Assembly (NCBI GenBank): GCA_902727905.1
Contig: CACVAR010000166.1
Location: 9,956-26,876, forward strand
From: an uncultured Sulfurovum sp.
Lineage (GTDB): Bacteria; Campylobacterota; Campylobacteria; Campylobacterales; Sulfurovaceae
Length of the DNA: 16,921 nt
Reading direction: 5' to 3'
Of this stretch, positions 1 to 7,678 are shown one piece after another; within the stretch, counting starts at the first letter, position 1, and each line of letters starts with the position of its first letter. The notes under the pieces were generated by a model that worked only from the letters and a program-made list of their open reading frames with translations, was not told the DNA's origin and ran no database searches. The position numbers were made by a program, and so were the translations under genes.

Positions 1-98
1 CTCATAATCTTTGTTGTTGGCTCTATCATGCTTTTCTCTTGTGTCCCAGTATTACTTCCAAAATAAAGTTCATAATCAAAACTAAGAATTATTTTCAC
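1..98 (-). CDS. Polysaccharide deacetylase family protein, N-terminal fragment (runs off the window)
   Basis: A short open frame on the minus strand begins at GTG (96-98) and stays open for 32 codons to the window edge. It begins MKIILSFDYELYFGSNTG and continues TQEKSMIEPTTKIM. The pattern hydrophobic-SFDYELYFG, followed by a G(T)xEK...EPT stretch, is the characteristic start of a branch of cytosolic NodB-like polysaccharide deacetylases found in capsule loci. The D-Y-E segment occupies the place of the metal-binding TFDD motif. The GTG is supported by an AAGGAG ribosome binding site 5 nt upstream. The gene overlaps the preceding acyltransferase gene by 17 bp in another frame, which suggests translational coupling. 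There is no signal peptide, so it probably acts in the cytoplasm on precursors or lipid-linked sugars (inference). The rest of the catalytic domain is outside the window. Confidence 0.72.
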   Translation of the reverse strand, partial: MKIILSFDYELYFGSNTGTQEKSMIEPTTKIM

Positions 99-1059
99 TG
101 CAACTCCTTATACTATCAATGGGATCCACATAACTGCTCTTTTTCAATATAAAATAACCTTTAACCATGACTTTAAAAAGCATAAATTTTAGAGGGTGAA
201 TAACTACCCTAAAAGCATAACCACTCCTTAGTGTTGCTCCAAACTTCTTTTTAAATTTTTGAATTGCTTCAATCTTTGAACCCTTTTCCAAACAAAGTCG
301 AGCTCCAACAAAATCATAATGGAGTAAACCCTCTTTTTTGAATTCTTCCATTGCTCTATAGTGCATATATTTGATACTCCCTTTACTTGGTCGTGGGATA
401 CTTCCTCCATATAAATAATAAGCACGTTCTTTATCATAAATAATAATTGCTGAGCCTTGTAACACTCCCTCTTCATCCCTAACCACAAACAGTTTAATAT
501 TGCCCAATAAATTTTTTTGAAGTTTTTCTAAATACTCTAAACTAGGAAACAGAAGTGAGTTCTGTCGAGTAAATGTCTCCTTCACATTCTCGTAAACTTC
601 TTCTATATTTTTTATAGCTTCAACCTTAATCCCCATTTTAATAGCTTTTCTAACTTCATTCCTATCATTAGCAGCAAACTTACTAAGTATCTCATCCATC
701 GTAAACTTTAATGATAGTTCATAGGTTCCCCACTCTACCTGCTCTGCAGCATCAGGATAGACATTGAAAACAGCATTTGCCTGTGCTTTAAAAATAAAAT
801 CACATAACTTTTGCTCTTTACAATAATTAACCACTTCATTTAAAAAGTTTTTTTCCTCTTCCAGTGTTAATTGCTCTTTTCTGTAAACTGTTTCTGTTGA
901 AAATATTAATCGTTTAAAAATTATTTTTTTATCTATCGTAAAAGGCAGTATAAAGTCATCTGTAACAAACCAACCATAGCTATCACTTTTAGACTTTAAG
1001 TAATTTTCTCTTGCAAAAATGGGTAAATCTATATTAATATTTTTTTGAATTAATGTCAT
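82..1059 (-). CDS. FemAB/GNAT-like acyltransferase of the polysaccharide locus
   Basis: The 325-residue protein resembles GNAT-fold FemAB-type acyltransferases, which move an amino acid or other acyl group onto an amine of a cell-envelope precursor. Visible landmarks are FAANDRNEVRKA near residues 128-139, a beta-strand YYLYGGS at 214-220 followed by YMHYRAMEEFKKEGL (231-245), HYDFVGAR (247-254) and a closing KKKFGATLRSGY (270-281), the usual end of the second acetyltransferase-like fold. No signal peptide is present, so it is cytosolic. The start is the ATG at 1057-1059, preceded by AGGAGG; a GTG five codons upstream also keeps the frame open but lies in the asnB stop region with no binding site of its own. 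It lies 8 nt after asnB. The acyl donor and acceptor cannot be read from the sequence. Context suggests a sugar amine freed by the neighbouring deacetylases (inference). Confidence 0.82.
   Translation of the reverse strand: MTLIQKNINIDLPIFARENYLKSKSDSYGWFVTDDFILPFTIDKKIIFKRLIFSTETVYRKEQLTLEEEKNFLNEVVNYCKEQKLCDFIFKAQANAVFNVYPDAAEQVEWGTYELSLKFTMDEILSKFAANDRNEVRKAIKMGIKVEAIKNIEEVYENVKETFTRQNSLLFPSLEYLEKLQKNLLGNIKLFVVRDEEGVLQGSAIIIYDKERAYYLYGGSIPRPSKGSIKYMHYRAMEEFKKEGLLHYDFVGARLCLEKGSKIEAIQKFKKKFGATLRSGYAFRVVIHPLKFMLFKVMVKGYFILKKSSYVDPIDSIRSCSENNS
104..109 (-). promoter_or_regulatory. Ribosome binding site fixing a GTG start
   Basis: AAGGAG on the minus strand sits 5 nt before the GTG at 98-96, inside the coding sequence of the upstream acyltransferase gene. 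It is the main reason for calling the truncated deacetylase gene at the window edge. Confidence 0.75.
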
Positions 1060-1063
1060 TTCT

Positions 1064-1069
1064 CCTCCT
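1064..1069 (-). promoter_or_regulatory. Ribosome binding site overlapping the asnB stop codon
   Basis: AGGAGG on the minus strand overlaps the TAG stop of asnB (1068-1070) and lies 4 nt before the ATG at 1059. It selects this ATG over the GTG at 1074 and probably couples translation of the two genes. Confidence 0.75.
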
Positions 1070-2921
1070 ACCACTTTTTATTAAGTAGCCGTAAAAGATG
1101 TTCAATATTCATTAACAAATATATTTTTCTAACATCAAACTCTTTTTTATGCTTATACTTCAAAATAATACTTTCTATTTCATTTTTATCCATATAGTTA
1201 GTTATTAATGATTCTTTTGAACAAAGCAGTTCATAGATTTCACTATTAAGATTACCTTGAAACCATTCTAAACTAGGCATATCAAAACCTTTCTTAGGAC
1301 GGTTGATAATCTCCTCTGGTAAATACTTTTTTGCTACTTCTTTTAATATATACTTGTGTACACCATCTTTAATTTTATATTTATGAGGAATTTTTTGTGC
1401 TAAAGCGACCAAGTCGTTATCTAAAAAAGGCACACGCATCTCTATGGATGTTGCCATGGTCATCTTATCTCCATAAAGCAGTAATTCATCACTAAGAGAA
1501 GTATAGGTATCTAAAATAGACATTTTGTCTAAAGCGCTTAAACTCTCAGGAATCAAATTATAAAAATAGTCCAATGATGTTTCTTCATTTTTGGATAATT
1601 TACCTAAAAGTCTTTGTTTTTCATCTTCTCTATAAACTGTATAAATCTTCTCAAATCTTTTTAAAGTATTCTCTTCTGTTAATGCATATAAAGCCCGTTG
1701 TAACTTATGGTACTTAGGATTAGAAAAAAAGAATTTAAACTGTTTTAAAAGTTTAATCAACAATAAATACTTATCTCTTTTTAACTCACCTGAGTATTTT
1801 CCATAACCCATAAAAATTTCATCAGCACCTTGACCTGCTAAAATGACCTTTGTATGTTCTGCACCTAATTTACTCACTTCATATTGAGCAAAAGTATTTT
1901 CTGTACCATTAGGTTCTTCATTAATATACGTTGCAGTTATGAGATCTTGCATATAAGCTTCTGAATTTGCAATCACATCATAATGCTCTGTACCTAATAT
2001 TTCTGCTGACCTTCTAGCATCATTTGCTTCATTAAATATCTCTGAGCCATTAAACCCAATACAAAAAGTTTTAATTTTACTTTTACTATATTTCGAAGCA
2101 ATGGCTGTAATCAGTGCTGAATCAATTCCTCCTGAAAGAAAACTTCCAACTTCAACATCCCCAATCATTTGACACTCAACAGCTTGTTCTAATTTTTCAC
2201 CAATAGCATCTACCCAATACGCTTCTGATTTATGATTATCGATTTTAATATTGGAGATAAGAGAAGCATTCATATTAAAAAGTTTTTCCAAACTACTTTG
2301 CTTTAAGTCATAAATCAAAACTTCACCAGGGTAAAGTTTTGATACTCCCTTAACCACAGTTTTAGGAGAAGGGTTATAACGCAACACAAGATACTCATTA
2401 ATAGCATCAAGATTAGCTTCTAACTTAGAAAATATTTTTAAAATGGGCTTCATCTCTGAAGCATAAACCAATTCACTGTTCTCATGATAATAATAAAGTG
2501 GTTTCACCCCAAATCTATCGCGCACTAAATAGAGCTTTTGCGCTTCTATATCTACAAATGAAAAAGCAAAAATTCCATTTAAATCGCTAACTGACTCAAT
2601 ACCATACTTAGCAATATAATTAACAATAGTTTCAGTATCAGAGTGCCCTTTAAAAGTAATATCATCTAACTTTTTACGTAACTCTAAATGATTATAAACT
2701 TCACCATTAAAAATAATGATAAACTTTTTATCAGCTGAGTACATTGGTTGATGTCCAGCTTCAGATAAATCTTGAATGGACAGTCTCACATGTCCAAAAT
2801 AGAGATGTTTATCCTCTATTTTAAAATCAATAATGTCACTATCATCCGGACCACGATGGTTAATAAGTGCTAACGTATCTTTTTCAAAAGATTTGTTAAC
2901 AGAACCCAATATGCCACACAT
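1068..2921 (-). CDS. asnB: Asparagine synthase (glutamine-hydrolysing) family amidotransferase
   Basis: A full-length class II glutamine amidotransferase of 617 residues. The nucleophile is Cys2 (MCGILG), with HRGPDD at 22-27, RLSIQDLS at 46-53 and FNGEVYNH at 71-78 of the glutaminase domain. The synthetase domain carries the ATP-pyrophosphatase loop SGGIDS at 263-268, and the C-terminal part shows RVPFLDNDLV and NRPKKGFDMP. The family makes an amide from a carboxylate, ATP and glutamine. Members inside polysaccharide clusters are thought to amidate uronic acids or related sugars rather than aspartate, and that is the preferred reading here (inference). The start is ATG at 2919-2921 with GGAGG 9 nt upstream, inside the previous gene, which ends 1 nt before. 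All catalytic landmarks checked are intact. A housekeeping asparagine synthetase remains possible but fits the operon position less well. Confidence 0.93.
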   Translation of the reverse strand: MCGILGSVNKSFEKDTLALINHRGPDDSDIIDFKIEDKHLYFGHVRLSIQDLSEAGHQPMYSADKKFIIIFNGEVYNHLELRKKLDDITFKGHSDTETIVNYIAKYGIESVSDLNGIFAFSFVDIEAQKLYLVRDRFGVKPLYYYHENSELVYASEMKPILKIFSKLEANLDAINEYLVLRYNPSPKTVVKGVSKLYPGEVLIYDLKQSSLEKLFNMNASLISNIKIDNHKSEAYWVDAIGEKLEQAVECQMIGDVEVGSFLSGGIDSALITAIASKYSKSKIKTFCIGFNGSEIFNEANDARRSAEILGTEHYDVIANSEAYMQDLITATYINEEPNGTENTFAQYEVSKLGAEHTKVILAGQGADEIFMGYGKYSGELKRDKYLLLIKLLKQFKFFFSNPKYHKLQRALYALTEENTLKRFEKIYTVYREDEKQRLLGKLSKNEETSLDYFYNLIPESLSALDKMSILDTYTSLSDELLLYGDKMTMATSIEMRVPFLDNDLVALAQKIPHKYKIKDGVHKYILKEVAKKYLPEEIINRPKKGFDMPSLEWFQGNLNSEIYELLCSKESLITNYMDKNEIESIILKYKHKKEFDVRKIYLLMNIEHLLRLLNKKW

Positions 2922-2922
2922 A

Positions 2923-4083
2923 TTAATGAACCTCCAATTTTGACAAAGTATTTAAATAGGGAACAACAGCCCATCTTAAATGATTGAAGTTTTTTTGATA
3001 ATTAAAGAGGTCTAGGGTTGAGGCAATTTCCTCTTTCTCATTTACAAAATATTTTTCAATTGCAGAGGAAAGTTCAACGATGGTTGTTTCATCTTCTTGT
3101 AAAATTGCTAAATTTAAAACTTCGGCATTATCATAAAGATCAAACTTAATGAGTGACATTTTATTACTTACAGAGAAACGTTTGCAAAGTTTATACTCTC
3201 TATCCATAAAGTTATTCAAAATATATTCATAGCCTTGTTCTACAACACTTTGACTATTCAAATTTACAAGAATATTACTCTTAATAATATTTTTAAGTAC
3301 TATGGCACTGTGAAAACAATCAATAAAAGTATCTTCTTCATAAGGAGAATAAAGCCATGAACCATTCTCTTGTTGTACTGAACAAATAAAATTATATAAC
3401 TTGCTTATTTTTCTTTTAATATATACTTGTTTTTCTGGGAAAAACTCTAAAAGTAGTGCATACATATACATACTATAACTATTAGCATTTGTAACAATTC
3501 TATCTTTTTCCACACCATAAGAAAGAGTTAGTGTCTCATCATCTTCATACATCACTTGAAGGTCATTTTCTAAAAAAAGAAAAAGAGACTTAATCACCTT
3601 TAATATCTCTTCCTCTTTAGTAATATGATAATACTGAATCAATGCCTCAAGAGGATAAGGTGTATGAGTACTAAAAGGTGTATTTTTATCATAATATTCA
3701 TCAGCAGAGTAAACCCAATCATAATTCATCCCCCAACAATAACCACTGTAGCCTGTAGAGGCATTCTCTAAAAGCCAATCAATATGTTTTTTTGCATAAC
3801 TTAAGTACTCTGTATCTTTCTCTTTTTCGTATAAATTCAAAAGGCTTATGGCTGCTTGCGCTCTAACAATAGGATATTCCTGTTTATGATAAGCATATCG
3901 CTTTTTATTATTAATATAAAAATCAAAAATTGTTAGAAGACCAGCAGGTAATAAACCTAAATATTTATTATAATAATAGAGTTGCTTAATCTTAGCTCCC
4001 CATGACGTTTTCCATACATCATAAGGGTCATAGGTTGCAAGACTTTCTGAAAGAAGATAGTTTTTAATATACTCTACTTTCAT
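2923..4083 (-). CDS. Cytosolic protein of unknown function, possible alpha/alpha-toroid (six-hairpin glycosidase-like) fold
   Basis: I cannot assign this 386-residue protein to a characterised enzyme. It is mostly helical, with repeated helix pairs such as AQAAISLLNLYEKEKDTEYL (75-94), PLEALIQYYHITKEEEIL (144-161) and YSMYMYALLLEFFPEK (203-218). Aromatic- and glycine-rich loops fall between them: YSGYCWGMNYDW (112-123), QQENGSWLYSPY (237-248) and FIDCFHSA (253-260). This alternation, including the QxxNGSW motif, resembles alpha/alpha-toroid proteins such as six-hairpin glycosidases, epimerases and terpene cyclases. There is no signal peptide or membrane segment, so it is cytosolic, unlike most glycosidases of that fold. 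Proteins of this kind often sit beside asparagine-synthase homologues in capsule loci, and I recall some carrying unconvincing automatic names. It overlaps the upstream glycosyltransferase gene by ATGA and has GGAG 8 nt before its ATG. A role in modifying a sugar precursor is inference. Confidence 0.85.
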   Translation of the reverse strand: MKVEYIKNYLLSESLATYDPYDVWKTSWGAKIKQLYYYNKYLGLLPAGLLTIFDFYINNKKRYAYHKQEYPIVRAQAAISLLNLYEKEKDTEYLSYAKKHIDWLLENASTGYSGYCWGMNYDWVYSADEYYDKNTPFSTHTPYPLEALIQYYHITKEEEILKVIKSLFLFLENDLQVMYEDDETLTLSYGVEKDRIVTNANSYSMYMYALLLEFFPEKQVYIKRKISKLYNFICSVQQENGSWLYSPYEEDTFIDCFHSAIVLKNIIKSNILVNLNSQSVVEQGYEYILNNFMDREYKLCKRFSVSNKMSLIKFDLYDNAEVLNLAILQEDETTIVELSSAIEKYFVNEKEEIASTLDLFNYQKNFNHLRWAVVPYLNTLSKLEVH

Positions 4084-5165
4084 CCTACTAGCTCCGTTAA
4101 ATGTTTATCCAGACGTTTTGCCATAGCAACATTGGTTAATTTATCCTGAGCATAATTAAAATTATATTTTGAAATTTCAAACATTTTTTCTCTGTCTAAT
4201 AAATACTTCTCTATCTTAGTAGCCACATCATTAGCATTTTTCGTCTCGACCAAAAAGCCCATCTTATCATCTTCAAAAAAATGTTTTAAACCACCTGCAT
4301 CACTACTAATCAATGGTAATCCAAATAACATTGCTTCTAAAATTGTTGTAGGTAAACCTTCACCATAATAACTTGGTAAGGCATAAACATGACTCTCTTT
4401 AAACAAGTTAATCTTAGCTTCACCCACAACATCCCCTAAAACACGAACATTCTCTTTATTGGCTACCAAGGATTTTAATGCATCAAAATCCTCTCCTCCT
4501 CCAGCAATAATAAGCTCAATATTTTTATACTTCGTACTCAAAATATTAAAGGCCTCTAAGAGTTCAAATGCTCCTTTTTCTCGTATGAGTCTTGCCAAAT
4601 AGAGAATTTTAAATTCTTTGTCATCTTCTAAAACACTCCTACGATGTGCTAAAGTATAGTTGTCAACTAGTGTACCGTCAGCATTCGTTGTCTCAACAAT
4701 CACTTCACCTTTATAACCCCACTCTTCTATTTTTTTTTTAAAGTCTAGTGAAAGGACAAAAATCTTTTCAGCTTTTCCAAAAGAATTCATAAAAAAGTTC
4801 ACATATTTTTTGTCTACCTCAGCTTCAAAATCCAATTCCCAACCATGAAAAAAAACCACAAAAGGTATGTTTTTCCAAGCCAATTGTTTTGCAAAAAATC
4901 CATCTCGAAAAAAACTTTTATTCAATAAAGAAGGATTAACCAATCCTAATTTAACCTCTGAAGTCATTGCTCTATAAAATCGCCACTGATCCCAAACAGC
5001 GCCAAAAATATTTTTACCATGTCCACCAATCTCAATGCTTTTAAACGCTGTAGAATTTAAGCTTTTAAATGCTGTAAAAAGAGCATTCCAAAAACTACTC
5101 ACTCCTCCTACTTCAGAAAGATTTGGCACACTTATTAATACTTTATTATTCTCTTTATCTTTCAT
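4080..5165 (-). CDS. GT4-family glycosyltransferase (GT-B fold)
   Basis: The 361-residue protein has the two-domain GT-B layout. In the N-terminal half, SEVGGVSSF (17-25) matches the glycine-rich acceptor-side loop and FFHGWE (105-110) the usual histidine region. The C-terminal half opens with ILYLARLIREKGAFELLEAF (187-206) and IIAGGGED (219-226). It then has the retaining-GT4 EX7E signature, with Glu269 and Glu277 in EGLPTTILEAM, and ends with SSDAGG (287-292). It would add one sugar to the lipid-linked repeat unit on the cytosolic membrane face. The sugar and linkage cannot be predicted. It is the only glycosyltransferase in the window. Its ATG lies 11 nt inside the end of the polymerase gene, with an AAGGG binding site, and its stop overlaps the next ATG, so it is in the middle of a tightly coupled gene run. 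Confidence 0.93.
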   Translation of the reverse strand: MKDKENNKVLISVPNLSEVGGVSSFWNALFTAFKSLNSTAFKSIEIGGHGKNIFGAVWDQWRFYRAMTSEVKLGLVNPSLLNKSFFRDGFFAKQLAWKNIPFVVFFHGWELDFEAEVDKKYVNFFMNSFGKAEKIFVLSLDFKKKIEEWGYKGEVIVETTNADGTLVDNYTLAHRRSVLEDDKEFKILYLARLIREKGAFELLEAFNILSTKYKNIELIIAGGGEDFDALKSLVANKENVRVLGDVVGEAKINLFKESHVYALPSYYGEGLPTTILEAMLFGLPLISSDAGGLKHFFEDDKMGFLVETKNANDVATKIEKYLLDREKMFEISKYNFNYAQDKLTNVAMAKRLDKHLTELVG

Positions 5166-6372
5166 TAACTACCCTTATATCTTCTAGATTTTTTTCTAAA
5201 AACTCAATTTTTAATAATGCAAAATAGATACTCAACAAAAAGACAATATTAAAATAGAACCCTCCTTGTAGTGACATCATCACAATAAGCCCTACAAACA
5301 GAGCTTGTGCTGTTAAATAATGACTCGCATTTTTATTTCTCTTTAAAAACTTCTGCATTAAAAAAAGAAAAACAATAAACAGGCTAAAACCAATTAACCC
5401 CTCTTGCTGTAAAGTTTGAAAAAACTCATTATGTGCAAAAATTCTAAGTCCCACAGACTCTTCCATTTTATCTTTTGCATACTCTTCTCCTAGTCCAATC
5501 CAGATCACAGAACTGTCATCATTTAACCAATTCTCAACAGCTGCTTTCCAAAATTGAAAACGTCCAGAACCAACATCTGACTCTGTCATGTATTTATTTT
5601 TATCTTCAAATCGCATCTGTGCTACTTCACTGCTGCTAATCAAATAGAAACTAACTCCAGCTAACACCGTAGCTGTTACAATTAAAAGCATCATTTTTTT
5701 GATATTGATGTTATTTAAATAAATAAACATCAATGCCATTAAATAAATAGCTAGACCTGTCCTTACATAAGTTCCTACCAATTCATAGAAACCTAAAACA
5801 ATTAATAGTACATAAAATATATTGGTTATTTTTGAATTTTTTAAATTTACTAAACTACTAATAACAATCATCGCAAATGCTAAAGATATAGAAGCTGAAT
5901 GAGGGTTTAAGAAGGGGCCAACTAAACCATATTGACCATCTAAACCATAGGCACTTAAGTCATACCCCTGTCCGAGAGGTACTAAAAGTCCTAAGATATA
6001 AGGGACAAATGACAGGATGATTAAAATAGAGTAATGCTTCGCTAAAAACAACAAGGTCTCTCGTTTCACTTTCAAAACAAAAAACAAATAAAGAATGGGC
6101 AACATCAAAGTCTTAATAAATATGGTAAGGGTAGTTAAAATATACTCCATTGAGCTATAAGAAACCAATGTTTTAAATGCAAAAAGTATAATAATGAATG
6201 CAAACATTTCCATATATTTATATTTAAACGTCTGATATAAAATTGGTATTGCTAAAATAAAGATTAATACTAATTTCCAGAGAATTCCAAAGGTCATCCC
6301 AGCAATAGGAATAGGTTCGAGATATAAAATACCAAAGCCAATAAGATAAAAAAGTATTAATTTTATACTCAT
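5155..6372 (-). CDS. O-antigen/EPS polymerase or ligase (Wzy/WaaL-like membrane protein)
   Basis: A 405-residue, very hydrophobic protein with about ten to twelve membrane segments and a large polar loop at about 247-330, the topology of Wzy/WaaL-type O-antigen polymerases and ligases. The family landmarks are visible: YVRTGLA (202-208) at the end of a membrane segment, SGRFQFWKAAVENWL (269-283) in the loop, and AHNEFFQTLQQEGLIGF (313-329), whose His314 is the usual catalytic or structural histidine. It would join lipid-linked repeat units on the periplasmic side. Beside a flippase and a Wzc protein, a polymerase (Wzy) role is preferred over ligase. Its ATG overlaps the flippase stop as ATGA, with only a weak upstream binding sequence, so it probably depends on translation of the flippase gene. 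Confidence 0.9.
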   Translation of the reverse strand: MSIKLILFYLIGFGILYLEPIPIAGMTFGILWKLVLIFILAIPILYQTFKYKYMEMFAFIIILFAFKTLVSYSSMEYILTTLTIFIKTLMLPILYLFFVLKVKRETLLFLAKHYSILIILSFVPYILGLLVPLGQGYDLSAYGLDGQYGLVGPFLNPHSASISLAFAMIVISSLVNLKNSKITNIFYVLLIVLGFYELVGTYVRTGLAIYLMALMFIYLNNINIKKMMLLIVTATVLAGVSFYLISSSEVAQMRFEDKNKYMTESDVGSGRFQFWKAAVENWLNDDSSVIWIGLGEEYAKDKMEESVGLRIFAHNEFFQTLQQEGLIGFSLFIVFLFLMQKFLKRNKNASHYLTAQALFVGLIVMMSLQGGFYFNIVFLLSIYFALLKIEFLEKNLEDIRVVNER

Positions 6373-7619
6373 ATAATATCTTTAATCTTTAAAATAATTA
6401 GACTGGATATTGTCCAAAAAAGCATTGAAAGAAGTAGTGCTATGGCTGCTCCATTAATACCATAAGATGGAATAAGCAAAGCATTAAATATGATATTAAT
6501 CAATAAAGATACACCAAGAATCTTCATAAATATATGTTGATTATCCGTCATATTCATAACAAAGCCTACTGGACCACAAATTGCTTCTGATAGAAATCCA
6601 AAGTTGATAATGAGTAACGTTGTAGTAGCAACCACAAAGGCTGTTCCAAATAAACCTAAAAAAAAGTCAGCGAACACTATCATCAGTACAAATATTGGAA
6701 TTGTTGTTAAAAAAATAAGTTTTAATGAGTCTTTAAAAAGAGCCTTCACCTTTAAGAACTCTTTTCGATCGTATGACTCTGCAATCTTAGGAGAAATATA
6801 TCCACCTATGGCAATGGGAATAAAGGTTAAAATCATTGAAAGACTAATACATGCCCCATAGATACCAACTTGATATTCATCTAAATAATAAGCAATCATA
6901 AAACTATCTACATATCCCATCAAAAACATGATAGAAGCCGTTAAAAACATTGGGTAAGCATGCTTTACAATTTTTTCTTGATATTTTCCTTTAGCAAGAA
7001 TTGATATCTCACGCTTCTTTAAAAACCAAAACAAGACAAAAATAACAGCAATAGTAATTAAGATAAGAGCTATAAAAAGTATTTCTACTGGTTGATAGGG
7101 AAGTGAAAAGACTATTGAAGAAAATAAAAGAAGTAAAATAGTACCATTTTGAGATAAGTTTCTAAAAAATGAATAAATCTTTATATCATCTAGTCCTCTA
7201 AATACTTCTACTAGGACATTAAAAAGTGTATAAGGCAAAATCATTAAAGCTAAAATAACAAGATAAAAAGAAGCATCCATAGATTTAAAAATATATTCAT
7301 TAATTGGCTCTAAAAAAACCAAGAATACTAAAGTAACAGAAATACTTGTCATAAATAAAATCTGAAGTACTCTTTTTAAGAAAAGTGACACCTCTCCATA
7401 ATTCTCTTTTAAAGTAGGAATAATCCTAATGACATAAATATCTAACCCAATACGAGAAAGAACTGTCGCCACCATAATGAGACCAAACATAAGATTAAAA
7501 ATACCAAAGGCTTCAACACCATAGTATCTTGGTATCAAGATATACGTTAGGAAGAGAGATATTGCACCCATTATTTTAAAAATAAATATAATAAATGCCC
7601 CTCTAAATATCTCTTTCAA
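6369..7619 (-). CDS. Wzx-type polysaccharide flippase (MOP superfamily)
   Basis: A 416-residue protein with about twelve predicted membrane segments and short polar loops, typical in length for the polysaccharide-specific transporter branch of the MOP exporters. The N-terminus is characteristic: a short amphipathic lead, the first membrane segment, then IPRYYGVEAFGIFNLM at about 29-44 and SRIGLDIYVIRIIP at about 55-68. The C-terminal part repeats the topology (SYGINGAAIALLLSMLFWTI). It would move the undecaprenyl-linked repeat unit from the cytosolic to the periplasmic leaflet for the adjacent polymerase. The start is TTG at 7617-7619, with AAGG 8 nt upstream. The next ATG would remove part of the first membrane segment, so TTG is preferred. 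It follows the secreted deacetylase gene by 59 nt of AT-rich DNA and overlaps the polymerase gene by 4 nt. Confidence 0.92.
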   Translation of the reverse strand: MKEIFRGAFIIFIFKIMGAISLFLTYILIPRYYGVEAFGIFNLMFGLIMVATVLSRIGLDIYVIRIIPTLKENYGEVSLFLKRVLQILFMTSISVTLVFLVFLEPINEYIFKSMDASFYLVILALMILPYTLFNVLVEVFRGLDDIKIYSFFRNLSQNGTILLLLFSSIVFSLPYQPVEILFIALILITIAVIFVLFWFLKKREISILAKGKYQEKIVKHAYPMFLTASIMFLMGYVDSFMIAYYLDEYQVGIYGACISLSMILTFIPIAIGGYISPKIAESYDRKEFLKVKALFKDSLKLIFLTTIPIFVLMIVFADFFLGLFGTAFVVATTTLLIINFGFLSEAICGPVGFVMNMTDNQHIFMKILGVSLLINIIFNALLIPSYGINGAAIALLLSMLFWTISSLIILKIKDII

Positions 7620-7678
7620 AATTTTAACCTTATGTAATATTTTTTAATATTATATCACATATATATCTTAAAATTAGT
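7620..7678 (-). other. AT-rich gap between deacetylase and flippase genes
   Basis: These 59 nt hold the binding site for the flippase TTG start and an all-A/T inverted repeat, TAATATT/AATATTA around a TTTT loop (7635-7652). The stem lacks G-C pairs, so it is probably not a strong terminator. It could cause partial transcript attenuation between the secreted-enzyme genes and the assembly genes, but nothing more can be supported. Confidence 0.3.

Noticed and set aside
228..488. Open frame on the minus strand inside the acyltransferase gene.
   Set aside because: It overlaps a convincing family member in another frame and has no recognisable protein pattern or binding site.
1072..1074. GTG as the start of the acyltransferase gene, giving MVGGEM.
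   Set aside because: The extra codons are the ribosome binding site itself; the ATG at 1059 has ideal placement.
6604..6861. Plus-strand open frame within the flippase gene.
   Set aside because: Antisense shadow of a membrane-protein gene; the translation has no domain features.
7635..7652. Hairpin TAATATT/AATATTA as an operon terminator.
   Set aside because: The stem has no G-C pair, so it is too weak; the downstream flippase gene has no clear promoter of its own.
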